A stretch of 64,000 bases of DNA, from assembly GCA_014607495.2 (NCBI GenBank), contig CP053156.1:7750001-7814000 (forward strand). Direction: 5' to 3'. Source of the stretch: Carposina sasakii (taxonomy: Eukaryota > Arthropoda > Insecta > Lepidoptera > Carposinidae). Below the pieces are notes generated by a model that was not told where the DNA came from, made no database searches, and worked only from the letters and a program-made list of their open reading frames with translations. Positions within the stretch are counted from its first letter, which is position 1; each line of letters begins with the position of its first letter. The position numbers and the translations under genes were made by a program. Positions 42,868 through 52,144 of the stretch are shown here, piece after piece.

Positions 42868-43340
42868 TAACTCGTGAAACGCTTAACAGCTCTGTAATAA
42901 GTAATGGTTCACGCGTGAAACGCTTTACAGCCCTTTTAATAAGTAATGGTTCACATGTGAAACACTAAGCAGTCCTTTGATAAATATAGGTTCACAAGTG
43001 AATCACTAAACAGCCATTTGATAAATAATGGTTCACAGCTGTTTAACATCAACCAAGGCTGCATACGGAGTTACATGTTCAATTCTACTTTGCTCTTGAA
43101 CTGTTTCACAGTACACAGGTGAATCGCTCAACAGCCCTTTAATAAGTAATGGTCCACACGTGAAACGCTTAACAGCTCTTTAATAAGTAATGGTTCACGC
43201 GTGAAACGCTTAACAGCCCTTTAATGAGAAATGGTTCACATGTGAAACACTAAGCAGTCCTTTGATGAATATAGGTTCACAAGTGAATTACTAAACAGCC
43301 CTTTGATAAATAACGGTTCACATAGCTGTTTTACATCAAC
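42868..43340. repeat. 41-42-bp minisatellite in two higher-order blocks
   Basis: Unit starts (GTGAA) at 42873, 42915, 42957 and 42998 in block 1 and 43119, 43160, 43201, 43242 and 43283 in block 2, spaced 42, 42, 41 and then 41 each. Unit core: AACGCTTAACAGCCCTTTAA and TAAGTAATGG. Corresponding variants in the two blocks are 285-286 bp apart, and each block ends with TTCACAGCTGTTTAACATC or TTCACATAGCTGTTTTACAT then CAACCA. Unit junctions are palindromes such as TTCACGCGTGAA and TTCACATGTGAA. Confidence 0.95.
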
Positions 43341-43590
43341 CACCATTTTAACCTGGAAATATTATAATTTACTTTACATTTTTTTATATGTTTTGTACAT
43401 GAATTATGAACTTATTAAATTAGGTATTACTTCTTATATCGTAACAGTCTCTATTTATTTAATAGTTCTGTCCAAACTATTGAAAATTGTTGGACCAAGA
43501 TTTTAAAACACATAGCTTATTTACATCATTTATTACTATATTATTTTAAAACACAATATTTTCGTAGCGCACCAAAATTTTCTTAGACAA

Positions 43591-43609
43591 TATATATATA
43601 TATATATAA
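43591..43609. repeat. (TA)n microsatellite
   Basis: Uninterrupted TATATA run between the two arrays. Confidence 0.95.
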
Positions 43610-43779
43610 ATGCATTCCCACACATTTTTCGTACGTTTACTTAGGTACCAATAAATATATTATGAAACGACACCGCCATTAATATGGCGTTTACGTTTAC
43701 GTTGTCACAAGTTACTGCGGTTACTTTTCAACAATAAATAAAATGAATTTACAAAAATATTATTTTCTATAGTCACGCG

Positions 43780-44100
43780 TCACCAACAGGCCCATTTGAT
43801 ACATTACTTAGGTATTCAAAAAAATCATGGTCTCTCAACCAGTTGATATTCAGCTCTTACAACACCTGTTACCCCTTATAACTCTCTTAAATTTGGATAC
43901 ATTACTTAATTCACACATGGTCTCTCAACCAGTTGATATTCGGTTACCCCTTATAACTCTCTTAAATTTCTGCTTCTACCACCAACAGGCCCGTTGTGAT
44001 ACATTACTTAAGTATTAAGCTAAATAAAGAGTAACATAACCAGTTGATATTCAGCTCTTACAACACCTGTTACCTCTTATAACTCTCTTAAATATCTGAT
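43780..44100. repeat. Second tandem array (about 90-111 bp units, three copies)
   Basis: AACCAGTTGATATTC begins at 43837, 43927 and 44038; units 1 and 3 continue identically through AGCTCTTACAACACCTGTTA and CTTATAACTCTCTTAAAT, while unit 2 lacks about 20 bp. A second module, CACCAACAGGCCC and GATACATTACTTA, precedes units 1 and 3 (and partly 2). Unrelated to the 41-bp unit. Confidence 0.9.
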
Positions 44101-44224
44101 TAAGCAGCTTATGTGACATTAGAGCTGAATAATTTGTGCCCATTTAAGTGGTTTAAGGGCTGAATAAGCTGATAAGAACACTGTCCAATATTCAGTTGCT
44201 ATACAGCCTCTTGTGCTACTTGGG

Positions 44225-44814
44225 CACTGACATCCAATATGTATTGTAGCTTGAGTGCTTCTGAACTTAAGCGGATTATACATCGACTACATGTTCTGTA
44301 AGCCACCTCTCTTAATTATTATGCCCCATTTAGTTTAAACTATCATGAGTAGGTACCTACCACCACTATGTTAGTATTTACATGTTTTATTATATAAAAT
44401 GTAGTGAGTGTCCAATGGTTTATCCAACTCAGCAATTACTTTGTCATTCAATGACGGATTTTCTGACAAGCTAAAATAAGTGTCAAAAATGGATGGCGCT
44501 ATCCCTAAATCTCCTGTCTAGCTACCCCCGCCCTTGACCTTTCCATACAGAATTTCGGGTATCGCCATCTATCCAGGCGATTTGTATTATTTTTTTACTT
44601 TTAATAGTTGTCAGAAAATCCCATATAATCAACATATCGAGGGGTATAGGCCACCATGGCCGATATTGAGCTATAATTTATAATATCAAAATTAAAAAGC
44701 CAACGGCCAGCAGACAGAGCAGCGCGCTTGCTGCTACCATCCACCTCGGCCCGCAATACGCGCGCTTCAAGCAATTCACTGTGTGATTACGGCACGCCGT
44801 CGGGCGTGCTTACT
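44225..44814. other. Unassigned DNA
   Basis: No recognised feature. Confidence 0.4.
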
Positions 44815-44956
44815 ACCCATCGACTCCAAACTGGTCTAGTAGGTAGTGACCCTGCCTGCGACGCCATAGGTCCTGGGTTCGAATACGACACAAGACCTTA
44901 GGGATCTTACTGTGGGACTAGGATAATGTGTTGTGTAGTAAAAAAAAAAAAAAAAT
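44815..44956 (+). mobile_element. SINE with internal deletion and poly-A
   Basis: The tRNA-like head TGGTCTAGTAGGTAGTGACC and GGTCCTGGGTTCGAATAC (B box) is joined directly to the 3' end CACAAGACCTTAGGGATCTT and GTGGGACTAGGATAATGTG, then a 17-A run. The middle body seen at 12560-12660 is missing. Confidence 0.8.
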
Positions 44957-44963
44957 CGCCCCT

Positions 44964-45110
44964 ATACAGGGTGAAAAAAGGGGTATGTCAAGCGAAAAGC
45001 TTTATAAAGAACCCATTAAAAGGAACCTACCCACATGTTTTCAGATTTGAATTCACATGTTTATTTTTCATGTGATTTCGAGTCTCAGATAGTATGGATT
45101 ACACCCTGAA
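44964..45110. mobile_element. MITE family A, shortened copy 4
   Basis: CTATACAGGGTGAAAAAAGG, GTCAAGCGAAAAGCTTTATA and ACATGTTTATTTTTCATGTG. The right arm is nearly gone: it jumps to AGTATGGATTACACCCTG. Confidence 0.75.
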
Positions 45111-46140
45111 TTCCTAAACGAGAGGTTTTAATATAGTGAAATGAAATGAAATGAAATGAAATGATATTTATTTGCATTAAATGTGGTACTCACAATACAG
45201 GTCTTACACATTTAGTCGTCTCCGACATGCAACATAGGTAGTAGGTACATATTACAGCTGCTTAAAATAATGGCTACACACAAATTGTATTAAATTCAGC
45301 TTACTTGCCATGTCATGCTATTTATTGACATACAGTTTACAAACATTATCTGTTACGTAGGGCTTACACATTCTTGGGAACCTAATTCATCAAATTATGT
45401 GATTCGTCGTAAAAACATTTACTGATTCATTTTGTTAGTATAGTAGTAATTTTTCTAATAGTCATTTTAAGGTAATTTATTATATATTTTAATACACAAA
45501 TGATATAATGCGCTATAAGAACGATATACAAGTTTGTTTGCATGTCTTGTACAAGGGCTATTCCAATACATACATGGAGTATAGCTTTTAAAAACAGGCT
45601 TACGCTGGACCAATAAGCTCGTATACATTTCCTATAAATGCTTTACGTATTACATCCTGTATAAAAATTCCATTTGTCGCGTGACATACACCGTGCCGCG
45701 CAATTCCGGATTGTTTGTACCGAGCAGTTTTAATATATTTGTTTGTGTGCCATTAACCTTTAAGATCTATGCCACCTTAAGACCTATGCCTTCTATTATC
45801 TATTTTATATACAAGATAACATTACTGAAAATCCTGAGCCTGATATCTCGGTCGTGTCGCCCCATCGGACTATGAGAGTGAACGAATAAGGATCTGTATT
45901 TGCACATAGGTACACTTGTGCACTGTAAAATCTCCCGTTTAGTTGAGTGACCGAAATACTTGTGTCCTCCACAATTATCATCATCATGTCCATATTTATA
46001 TTTATCAGTACCCATATCATTGATCTGTACAGAGGAAAGTATTGATATAATCAATGTGATCATGTCCCACGGGAATTTTTTTTCTCTTACACGTCATAGT
46101 CTAACACTATGGGGGAGATAAAGAGGAACATAACAACGAT
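45111..46140. other. Unassigned DNA with an (AAATG)n run
   Basis: GAAATGAAATGAAATGAAAT at 45137-45160 then GATATTTATTTGCAT recalls LINE 3' ends in reverse (compare 1858). ORFs on the - strand at 45800-46063 show no family. Nothing firmer. Confidence 0.4.
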
Positions 46141-46149
46141 TATATGTAT

Positions 46150-46395
46150 GCGCACGTACATACACATTTCTCTGTTTTTGTAACGGGGTTACCAGAACTG
46201 CAAGCCCATGAAAGATCTACAACCTTGTATAACATAGTTGGGCCGGCTGCTGTTTTATTATTTGCTAACATATCTTTTTGTATTGCCTATTACCATCACA
46301 TTATGTCCTGTGCTGATGCGAGGCTTCACGAGGATACACCAGCTGCATCTCCCTTCATGCAAGCCGTAGAAGTTTGACTTAGGAACCCAGAGAAG
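46150..46395. repeat. Family A repeat, rearranged copy
   Basis: 46175-46230 is family A in + orientation (GGGGTTACCAGAACTGCAAG, CCATGAAAGATCTACAACC), while 46310-46385 is family A in - orientation (GCGAGGCTTCACGAGG, CAGCTGCATCTCCCTTCATG). The middle is unrelated. An ORF across this (46144-46377) is therefore a by-product. Confidence 0.75.
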
Positions 46396-46542
46396 TCCAA
46401 GGAACACATCCGTGGGCATAGGTATGTATGTAGAGGTAGGTATGTACCTACCCATCATTATTCTCACTATAACTATTATTCTATTATTCTCACACAATCC
46501 GCCCACGATTTCTTGTTAATCACTTAGTAACGGACCAGTTTT

Positions 46543-46725
46543 ATACAGGGTATTTGAGACTCAAAATCACATGTAAATTTTTCAAGTTTGCATGAACATT
46601 CCTAAGTTGTTTAGGAACAACTCCATACTAACAGCGAAAATAAACGTCTAATTTAAAATGTAAACAGGTTCTATATATATAGTAGCTCTATATTACGCTT
46701 AAAAACGCCATTTGTTACAACCTAT
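46543..46725. mobile_element. MITE family A, copy 5 (deleted)
   Basis: TATACAGGGTATTTGAGACT, AAAATCACATGTAAATTTTT and the right end TTTGTTACAACCTATA. The left subterminal part is missing. Confidence 0.7.
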
Positions 46726-47547
46726 AGGAAAATAATAGCTCCAGACAAGTAGTAAGACAATCTGTGGGACTAAATACATACCTCATTCATTCTCAGAAAC
46801 ATTGGAATGATCTCATATTCGAAAACTTGGTATAGTTAGGCATAATGTAGGTGTTATGTAAGCGAGGCCCTTGAGTAACATTATTCATTTACGGAGGTTA
46901 TACTAATAATACATTTCTTGGAGGAGTACGGTCCATCCCTGAAGTATTCACGGATATTTTACCCTAATCTCTGATCAGTAGAGGCCGGTATAAAGAAAAT
47001 GATGGTGTACATGAATGTAGGGTGCTCTGTACACTCGTTATTCTTGCATTTTACTAAAACCTTTTTATTTCAACGTAGATTAATTGCATTATAATCTTTT
47101 AGAGCTCGTAATTATTTATACGGTAAGTCCTTAAATAAATAGAAAGATAATGCTTTTTAATCTGTATAGTTTCCGGGTTGTATCGAACAATATTGTGTAT
47201 GCTTCCAAATACAGTTCTAGGAAATCATTCGAATGCATTTTGAGCAGAGTTGTGGATAGACAAAGTATAGATTAATCATGTATCTGTAAGCTGATTACGT
47301 ATCTTATAAAAGCAAAGCAGTTTTACTGAGAATTTTAAGAGTATTGTTGAGTCCATGCAACGAATTACTTTCATCTAAGTGTGGCCTTAGATCATTAGTC
47401 GTGTATTGTATTCGATGGAGTCCACTACCATCAATGCGTGATCAATGCTGCTGCCAATGGGCGTTTATTTCCCGAGACGAAACTTCAACGATACGTCAAC
47501 GACACCACCACGACATTGAAATTTCTTCATTTATTATGTGCCTCATA
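46726..47547. other. Unassigned DNA
   Basis: No recognised feature. Confidence 0.4.
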
Positions 47548-47930
47548 AAGAAGCTCAGGATCGCAAAGCGAGCGATGGAGAGAGCTATGCTTGGGATCTC
47601 TCTGCGTGATCGAATCAGAAATGAGGAGTACCGCAGACGTACAAAGATCACCTACATAGCTCAACGGTCTAGCAAGCTAAAGTGGCAATGGGCAGGGCAC
47701 ATAGCTCGAAGAACTGATGGCCGATGGAGTCGGAAAGTTCTAGAGTGGATACCACGTATCGGCAAACGCAGCGTGGGATGGCCACCCGCTAGGTGGACGG
47801 ACGACCTGGCCAAGGTCGCTGGCGTCGGTTGCATACAGGCTGCTTCCGACCGGTCGGAGTGGAGGTTGTTGGGGGAGGCCTGTGTCCAACAGTGGACTTC
47901 TCAGGGCTGTAAATGTAAATGATGAGACTT
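47548..47930 (+). pseudogene. RTE-type LINE ORF2 C-terminal fragment
   Basis: Encodes KKLRIAKRAMERAMLGISLR, DRIRNEEYRRRTKI, KLKWQWAGHIARRTDGRWSR, RSVGWPPARWTDDLAKVAG and QQWTSQGCKCK then stop at 47922 and ATGATGA. This fragment is open over 125 codons, so it is a recent or mild truncation. The open frame extends artificially to 47344 in unrelated DNA. Its 3' end matches the nested copy at 10188-10325. Confidence 0.9.
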
Positions 47931-50653
47931 TGAGAGGCCGTGTCGTAGTCGTGTCGTCTAGTGGCCGAGCCACTGTTTAGTAGGTACATTTTTGCTTCCA
48001 AAATAGCCTTGATCGTGTCGTGGCCGTAGTGGAAAAACGCCCATTAAATTATCTTGTCCGATAAATAATATTTTATTTTTTCCAATTCACAACCTTCCAT
48101 CCCAATAAGTATCTTCTATATAATTGTGAAATCAAAATGCAAAACTTTACTTACTTCATATTGTAGAAAATTATTAAGTAACTAACTATTGTACTACTTA
48201 TTACATAGTAGGTAGATATAATCATTTGTATCTAATTTCTTTAATATCAATCTCGTGTATTGCAATTGGCCGCAATGTAACCAAAGGACAAGCTACAGTT
48301 TGATTGCGCTAGTATGTTTAGGTCAGTCTCCAGCATGTCAACGTAAATAATATTACATAAAAAAAATATGATATGTGCAGTTAAGTTGTAGGTAATTAAA
48401 TAAATAAGGTATTATCTACATTGTAACTTTATTTGATCCTACATTGTTACCGCAAACTACATTACAGAACTTAAACAGCCACGGCTTGCGTTTGAATATT
48501 ATGGGATTTACAATGAGCACTTTGTCTTTTTTTACATTTGTTCTTTGGATATTTCGTAAATTCTCAAATAATATCAGATTCCGTTTTAACAAAAATATTC
48601 ACAGATGGGGCCACACCGTCGAAGTGATTCCACATTTTAAAACACATCATTTCACAAAACGGAAGAAGAAACAAAAAAAAAAACAACGAAATCATACACC
48701 GTCGCCGTACAGTTAACCCGTTTGGATAATATTAGGCTCATTTAACCACCCCTGGATTATCAACTTGGAATTGCCCGACTGAGCAATATGAATATTATGA
48801 GGTAAAAAGCAATGAAAACTCCGTTTTAACCCTCCTGTATTCCACTTGCCATAAAAACCTGGGATTCCGTGAAATATATTAGGGAAAAAAAGGTCTACAC
48901 GGTCCATCGTTAAAGGTAAATTGCTGCTTTATACCGTTGAAATGTAAAGCGTTCAAAATGTTTGAATACCACGCTTCACTTGACTCCTGGCTTGGCAGTA
49001 GTGATACAAAAACAAAAATGTCAGCACTATTTTTTATCAGCTTAAACGGCAATTAAAACAGTATGCACTCGCAACAGCAATATTCAAATTTCGTTTTGTT
49101 TACATGTTGATTAATGGAAAATAAAGGAACAATACTGTTCTGTTGATTGTAAGCGCCAGAAAAAAAAAAACTAAATTTTTATATACTGCGATAAAATTAC
49201 TCGATATTTCAATTAATCCTGAATGTGAGAAATTCCATAAACATTGTTGCAAATAATTGTTTTCGCTTCAAACTCTATTTTACTGTCATGAAAGACACAG
49301 AAGTCAAATACCTTTAGTATAAGAAAATGTCCCTGTTATTTTTTTGTCGTGGGCCACACAGATGCAGTCGACGACGACATATCGAAATGGAGACCTGAAT
49401 AAGCACGGAATGATTTGTTTATACTAATAAATAATAACAAACAGTAAACACCCATTACGTGGTCCTTATGGCGTGCTGGCTGTTGCGTGTCCATACCACG
49501 TCATAGATATTCAAACAATCTAATAAACAGCGTAAAAAGTTTATTAAATACCCAGTGGCGCCATCGATCAAAATTATTTTGTTATATTTATCAAAATACG
49601 AAGCAGTTGAGGTAAATATAACATTTATGATACAGATTTGAGTTAGCTACTAAATATTGGTGAATAAACCGTAAAAGCTTTTCTATACCTCGGGACAAAA
49701 GTGTAGCATGTACTCGTAGAAGCTAGGTGACATAAAACATACGGGATCACATAATAAAAAAAACGCGCGTAAATCCACGAAAAAACCAAAGACGAAAAAG
49801 ATACTTGAAAGAAAGCACGATACAAAGAAAAAACTAACTATGTAACTTGATATAGATAGTAGATCAGTCGCTAAAAGTTATGATCGTCTGTGTACCACCA
49901 CCCTTAATCTCTAATCTATAAACGATACTTCACCCATATATTGTCGCGTAAATCGTGTCTAGTGTATCATTTAAGGGGGGCCCAAAGCGAACAATAGGTG
50001 GTAATCAATAAGAGGCTCCGGTCGAGCCATTGTGTCCCTAATGTGTGGGAATTAGCTATTTGCTCCGTGACGAAGACAAATTATATCCGTACTTCGATTA
50101 ATTACACGGCCTAACTGCGTTGTCGATAGCGCAGCGACATGCCAACTATCTTTGCAATGATGTCGCACATGACACGGTACTATACCTCTTTGAGACACGA
50201 TGAGAGACATCTCATGTCAGTTTTCTGAGTAGCAGGGTGCACGACTTCGTAGACGTGATCTCGACTTTTTTTACTTTTATATTTGTATTAGCGGCCACTC
50301 TCTACTTCGTCCGCAAATAGCCTGGTCCAGTAGTTTCGGCGGTGCATTATCAGTCAGTCACGTAATCGAAGATAATTAATAGAAGAGATTAATAATGACA
50401 TTTATAAACTTCTCGTATCTATCTATTGATGAAAATGTGGAAAATAATTTGTTTTTCCAAAAAGATGTTTTTCATAAGTTTATGCTTCATTCGGAAGCCA
50501 GGAATTCAATCAGACTTTAACTTTTTCTTGTAAGTTTATGATTTTGTTCTCGTTTGATCAATGAGTATAATAGGAAACTTTATTTCATGTTATTTGTATC
50601 TTTTTGCATCCTTTCTGTTTGATTTACGATTCTATAAATAAACATCCATTATA
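47931..50653. other. Unassigned DNA, 2.7 kb
   Basis: No gene or repeat recognised. 48444-48716 is open with a hydrophobic stretch but is not phase-compatible with DIP exon 8. Confidence 0.4.
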
Positions 50654-50658
50654 GGGCT

Positions 50659-50912
50659 TATTAAAGTATAAATTTAATAATACGGTGGCAGTATGGTTTA
50701 GTTTCTATGTTAGCTTTGTTTGTATAAAAAAACGAGAGGTTCAGTTTTGGCCGCTAGAGGAGGCCTCTTTCATTGTCGTGCAAAGAATATACTACTCTCT
50801 TTGTCGTGTCATGGCCGTCTTGCCGTGTAGTTTTCTCGTTTTGTAATCTATTTTAAACTAAATAAAGAAGTCTTACTTAATGCTATTTGTTATTTAAACT
50901 CTGAAGTCAACA
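50659..50912 (+). repeat. 5' LTR, 254 bp
   Basis: Begins TATTAAAGTATAAATTTAAT and ends GAAGTCAACA. Start is TA rather than the usual TG. TTGTCGTG occurs twice, 28 bp apart; the 3' LTR retains one. TATAAAAAAACG at about 50723 and AATAAAG at about 50861 are candidate TATA and polyadenylation signals. Confidence 0.95.
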
Positions 50913-50927
50913 GGTTATGGGCCCAGG
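50913..50927 (+). other. Primer-binding site, internal initiator tRNA-Met
   Basis: GGTTATGGGCCCAG directly follows the LTR. It is complementary to the anticodon-arm region of initiator tRNA-Met, not to a tRNA 3' end. This half-tRNA priming is known for Drosophila copia. Confidence 0.85.
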
Positions 50928-51012
50928 TAACGCAGTATTTTAAGTAAAGAGCAGTTTAAAACGAAGAAAGAAAGAAACAAAAATATCACGAACAATAGAG
51001 GTTTCGAATTCA

Positions 51013-51478
51013 ATGAAAATTGAAAAATTTTGTGGCAAAGACTTCAGGCAGTGGAAGTTTCAAATAAATTGTGCCCTAAAAGCAAAAGGCTTAGATATTA
51101 ACGTGCCAAAACCAGCCCTGGGTGATATTACTCAGTGGTCAAAGAATGACGGAATGGCCATGTTTATATTAACTTCATCAATGGATCTCAGTCAAATATC
51201 GCTAATAGAAAATTGCGAAACGGCTAAAGATAAAATGATGAAATTGGAGTCTATATATGAAGCTAAGTCCGAGTTGAACAAAATGATTATGCATGAGAAG
51301 TTCTATCAGTATAAAATGTCGCCGATTGATAGCATAGCGGCACATGTTGCTAAAGTAGAAAATCTGGCTAAACAATTAAAAGAAAGTGGTGAAGAAATTA
51401 GCAACACAGCCAATATTACTAAAATATTAAGTACTTTACCAAGTAAGTATCGCTCCTTGCGACAAGCGTGCTGCGTGG
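51013..51478 (+). pseudogene. Copia gag, N-terminal part
   Basis: Starts ATG at 51013 after TTTCGAATTCA. Reads MKIEKFCGKDFRQWKFQINC, a Copia-type gag (UBN2-like) start, through TAKDKMMKLESIYEA to LSTLPSKYRSLRQA at about 51468. A short extra GCGTGCT-type duplication there (about 7 bases) shifts the frame; text then continues one frame over. Function in the family: capsid. Confidence 0.92.
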
Positions 51479-51484
51479 CTATCA

Positions 51485-51718
51485 TTGGACCCCAAGCTAC
51501 AAACAATTCATAACCTAACAGCAAGGTTATTGGATGAAGAAGCAAGTTTGTACAATGAGGAAGAAGCAGAAACTGCATTACTTGCCACAAAGCAACAGAG
51601 ATATAAATATCAAAATGTAAATAAATCAATGTCAAGCAATAATAATATGTCAAGTGACAAAAGACATCATCATCGATTTATATGTTATAATTGTGGCAAA
51701 AGAGGGCATTTCGTTAAA
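51485..51718 (+). pseudogene. Copia gag, C-terminal part with zinc knuckle
   Basis: In the second frame: DPKLQTIHNLTARLLDEEAS, YNEEEAETALLA and the knuckle CYNCGKRGHFVKD at about 51680-51720. The fourth zinc ligand falls at the next frameshift (about 51720), so the knuckle reads C-C-H then V in this frame. The change looks like one missing base. Confidence 0.9.
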
Positions 51719-51721
51719 GAC

Positions 51722-52135
51722 GTCGAGTTCCGAAGAAGTCGGCGGGGAAATACAACGAGCAAAAGCCTCTTGCATTTAGTGTGGAGGAGTGTTTACAATC
51801 TGAATTAGATACAGATAAGTGGATTCTTGACAGCGGGGCATCTGTACATATGACATATAGACGGGATTTCTTTTGTAATCTACAAGAGTATAACAAGGAT
51901 GATTGTCCAGAGAGAACCGTTAGACTGGGGAATAAAAGTGAACTTAACGTACAAGGACTTGGCAATGTCATGTTCAGACGATGTGTGGATGGAGTCTACG
52001 AGCAAGGTATATTGGAAAATGTTCTTTATGTACCAGATTTACATAGAAATTTACTTTCTGAAGGAATGATTACTAAAAAAGGTTATGCGATTGTAAAGAG
52101 AAATAGAGATGCCTTGATATTAAAAGATGACTTTG
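51722..52135 (+). pseudogene. Copia aspartic protease
   Basis: In the original frame: KWILDSGASVHMT with the catalytic DSG at about 51826-51837, and a LLSEGMITKKGYAI flap-like end. The frame is left near 52120-52145, where it would stop at 52170; integrase continues in the other frame. Cleaves the polyprotein in active relatives. Confidence 0.88.
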
Positions 52136-52144
52136 TTGTTATGA

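Larger units (their letters stand above)
42409..44224. mobile_element. 1.8-kb TIR-bounded element composed of tandem arrays
   Basis: Termini CCCAAGTAGCACA (42409) and TGTGCTACTTGGG (to 44224) are perfect 13-bp inverted repeats, followed by diverging GATAGCTGAAT and AGAGGCTGTAT. Inside are a 410-bp region rich in AAGAGCTG/CAGCTTA words, a 41-bp minisatellite (42873-43330), an AT-rich spacer with a (TA)n run, and a second tandem array (43780-44100). No transposase ORF. Flanks give at most a CA/CA duplication, so the superfamily is not determined. GATAAGAACAC lies just outside the left end and also 45 bp inside the right end. Confidence 0.75.

Noticed and set aside
42868..43340. CRISPR-like spacing of palindromic repeats
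   Set aside because: The 41-bp units are wholly repeated, without unique spacers, and the context is an insect genome. It is a minisatellite.
45800..46063. Two overlapping - strand open frames
   Set aside because: No recognisable domain, no splice context and low-complexity ATC-rich start; probably an old repeat.
46196..46377. Phase-1-compatible open stretch with a hydrophobic segment, a candidate last exon of the DIP gene
   Set aside because: Both its start and its end are pieces of the family A repeat (in opposite orientations), so the open frame is a chance product. The acceptor has a weak pyrimidine tract.
47344..47547. N-terminal 68 codons of the open frame that ends at 47922
   Set aside because: LINE similarity begins only near 47548; the upstream part is a chance extension into unrelated DNA.
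48444..48716. Open frame with a hydrophobic run and a basic tail
   Set aside because: The available AG acceptors do not match the phase left by exon 8, and the basic tail is mostly a homopolymer-rich AAAC/AAAG stretch. No family recognised.
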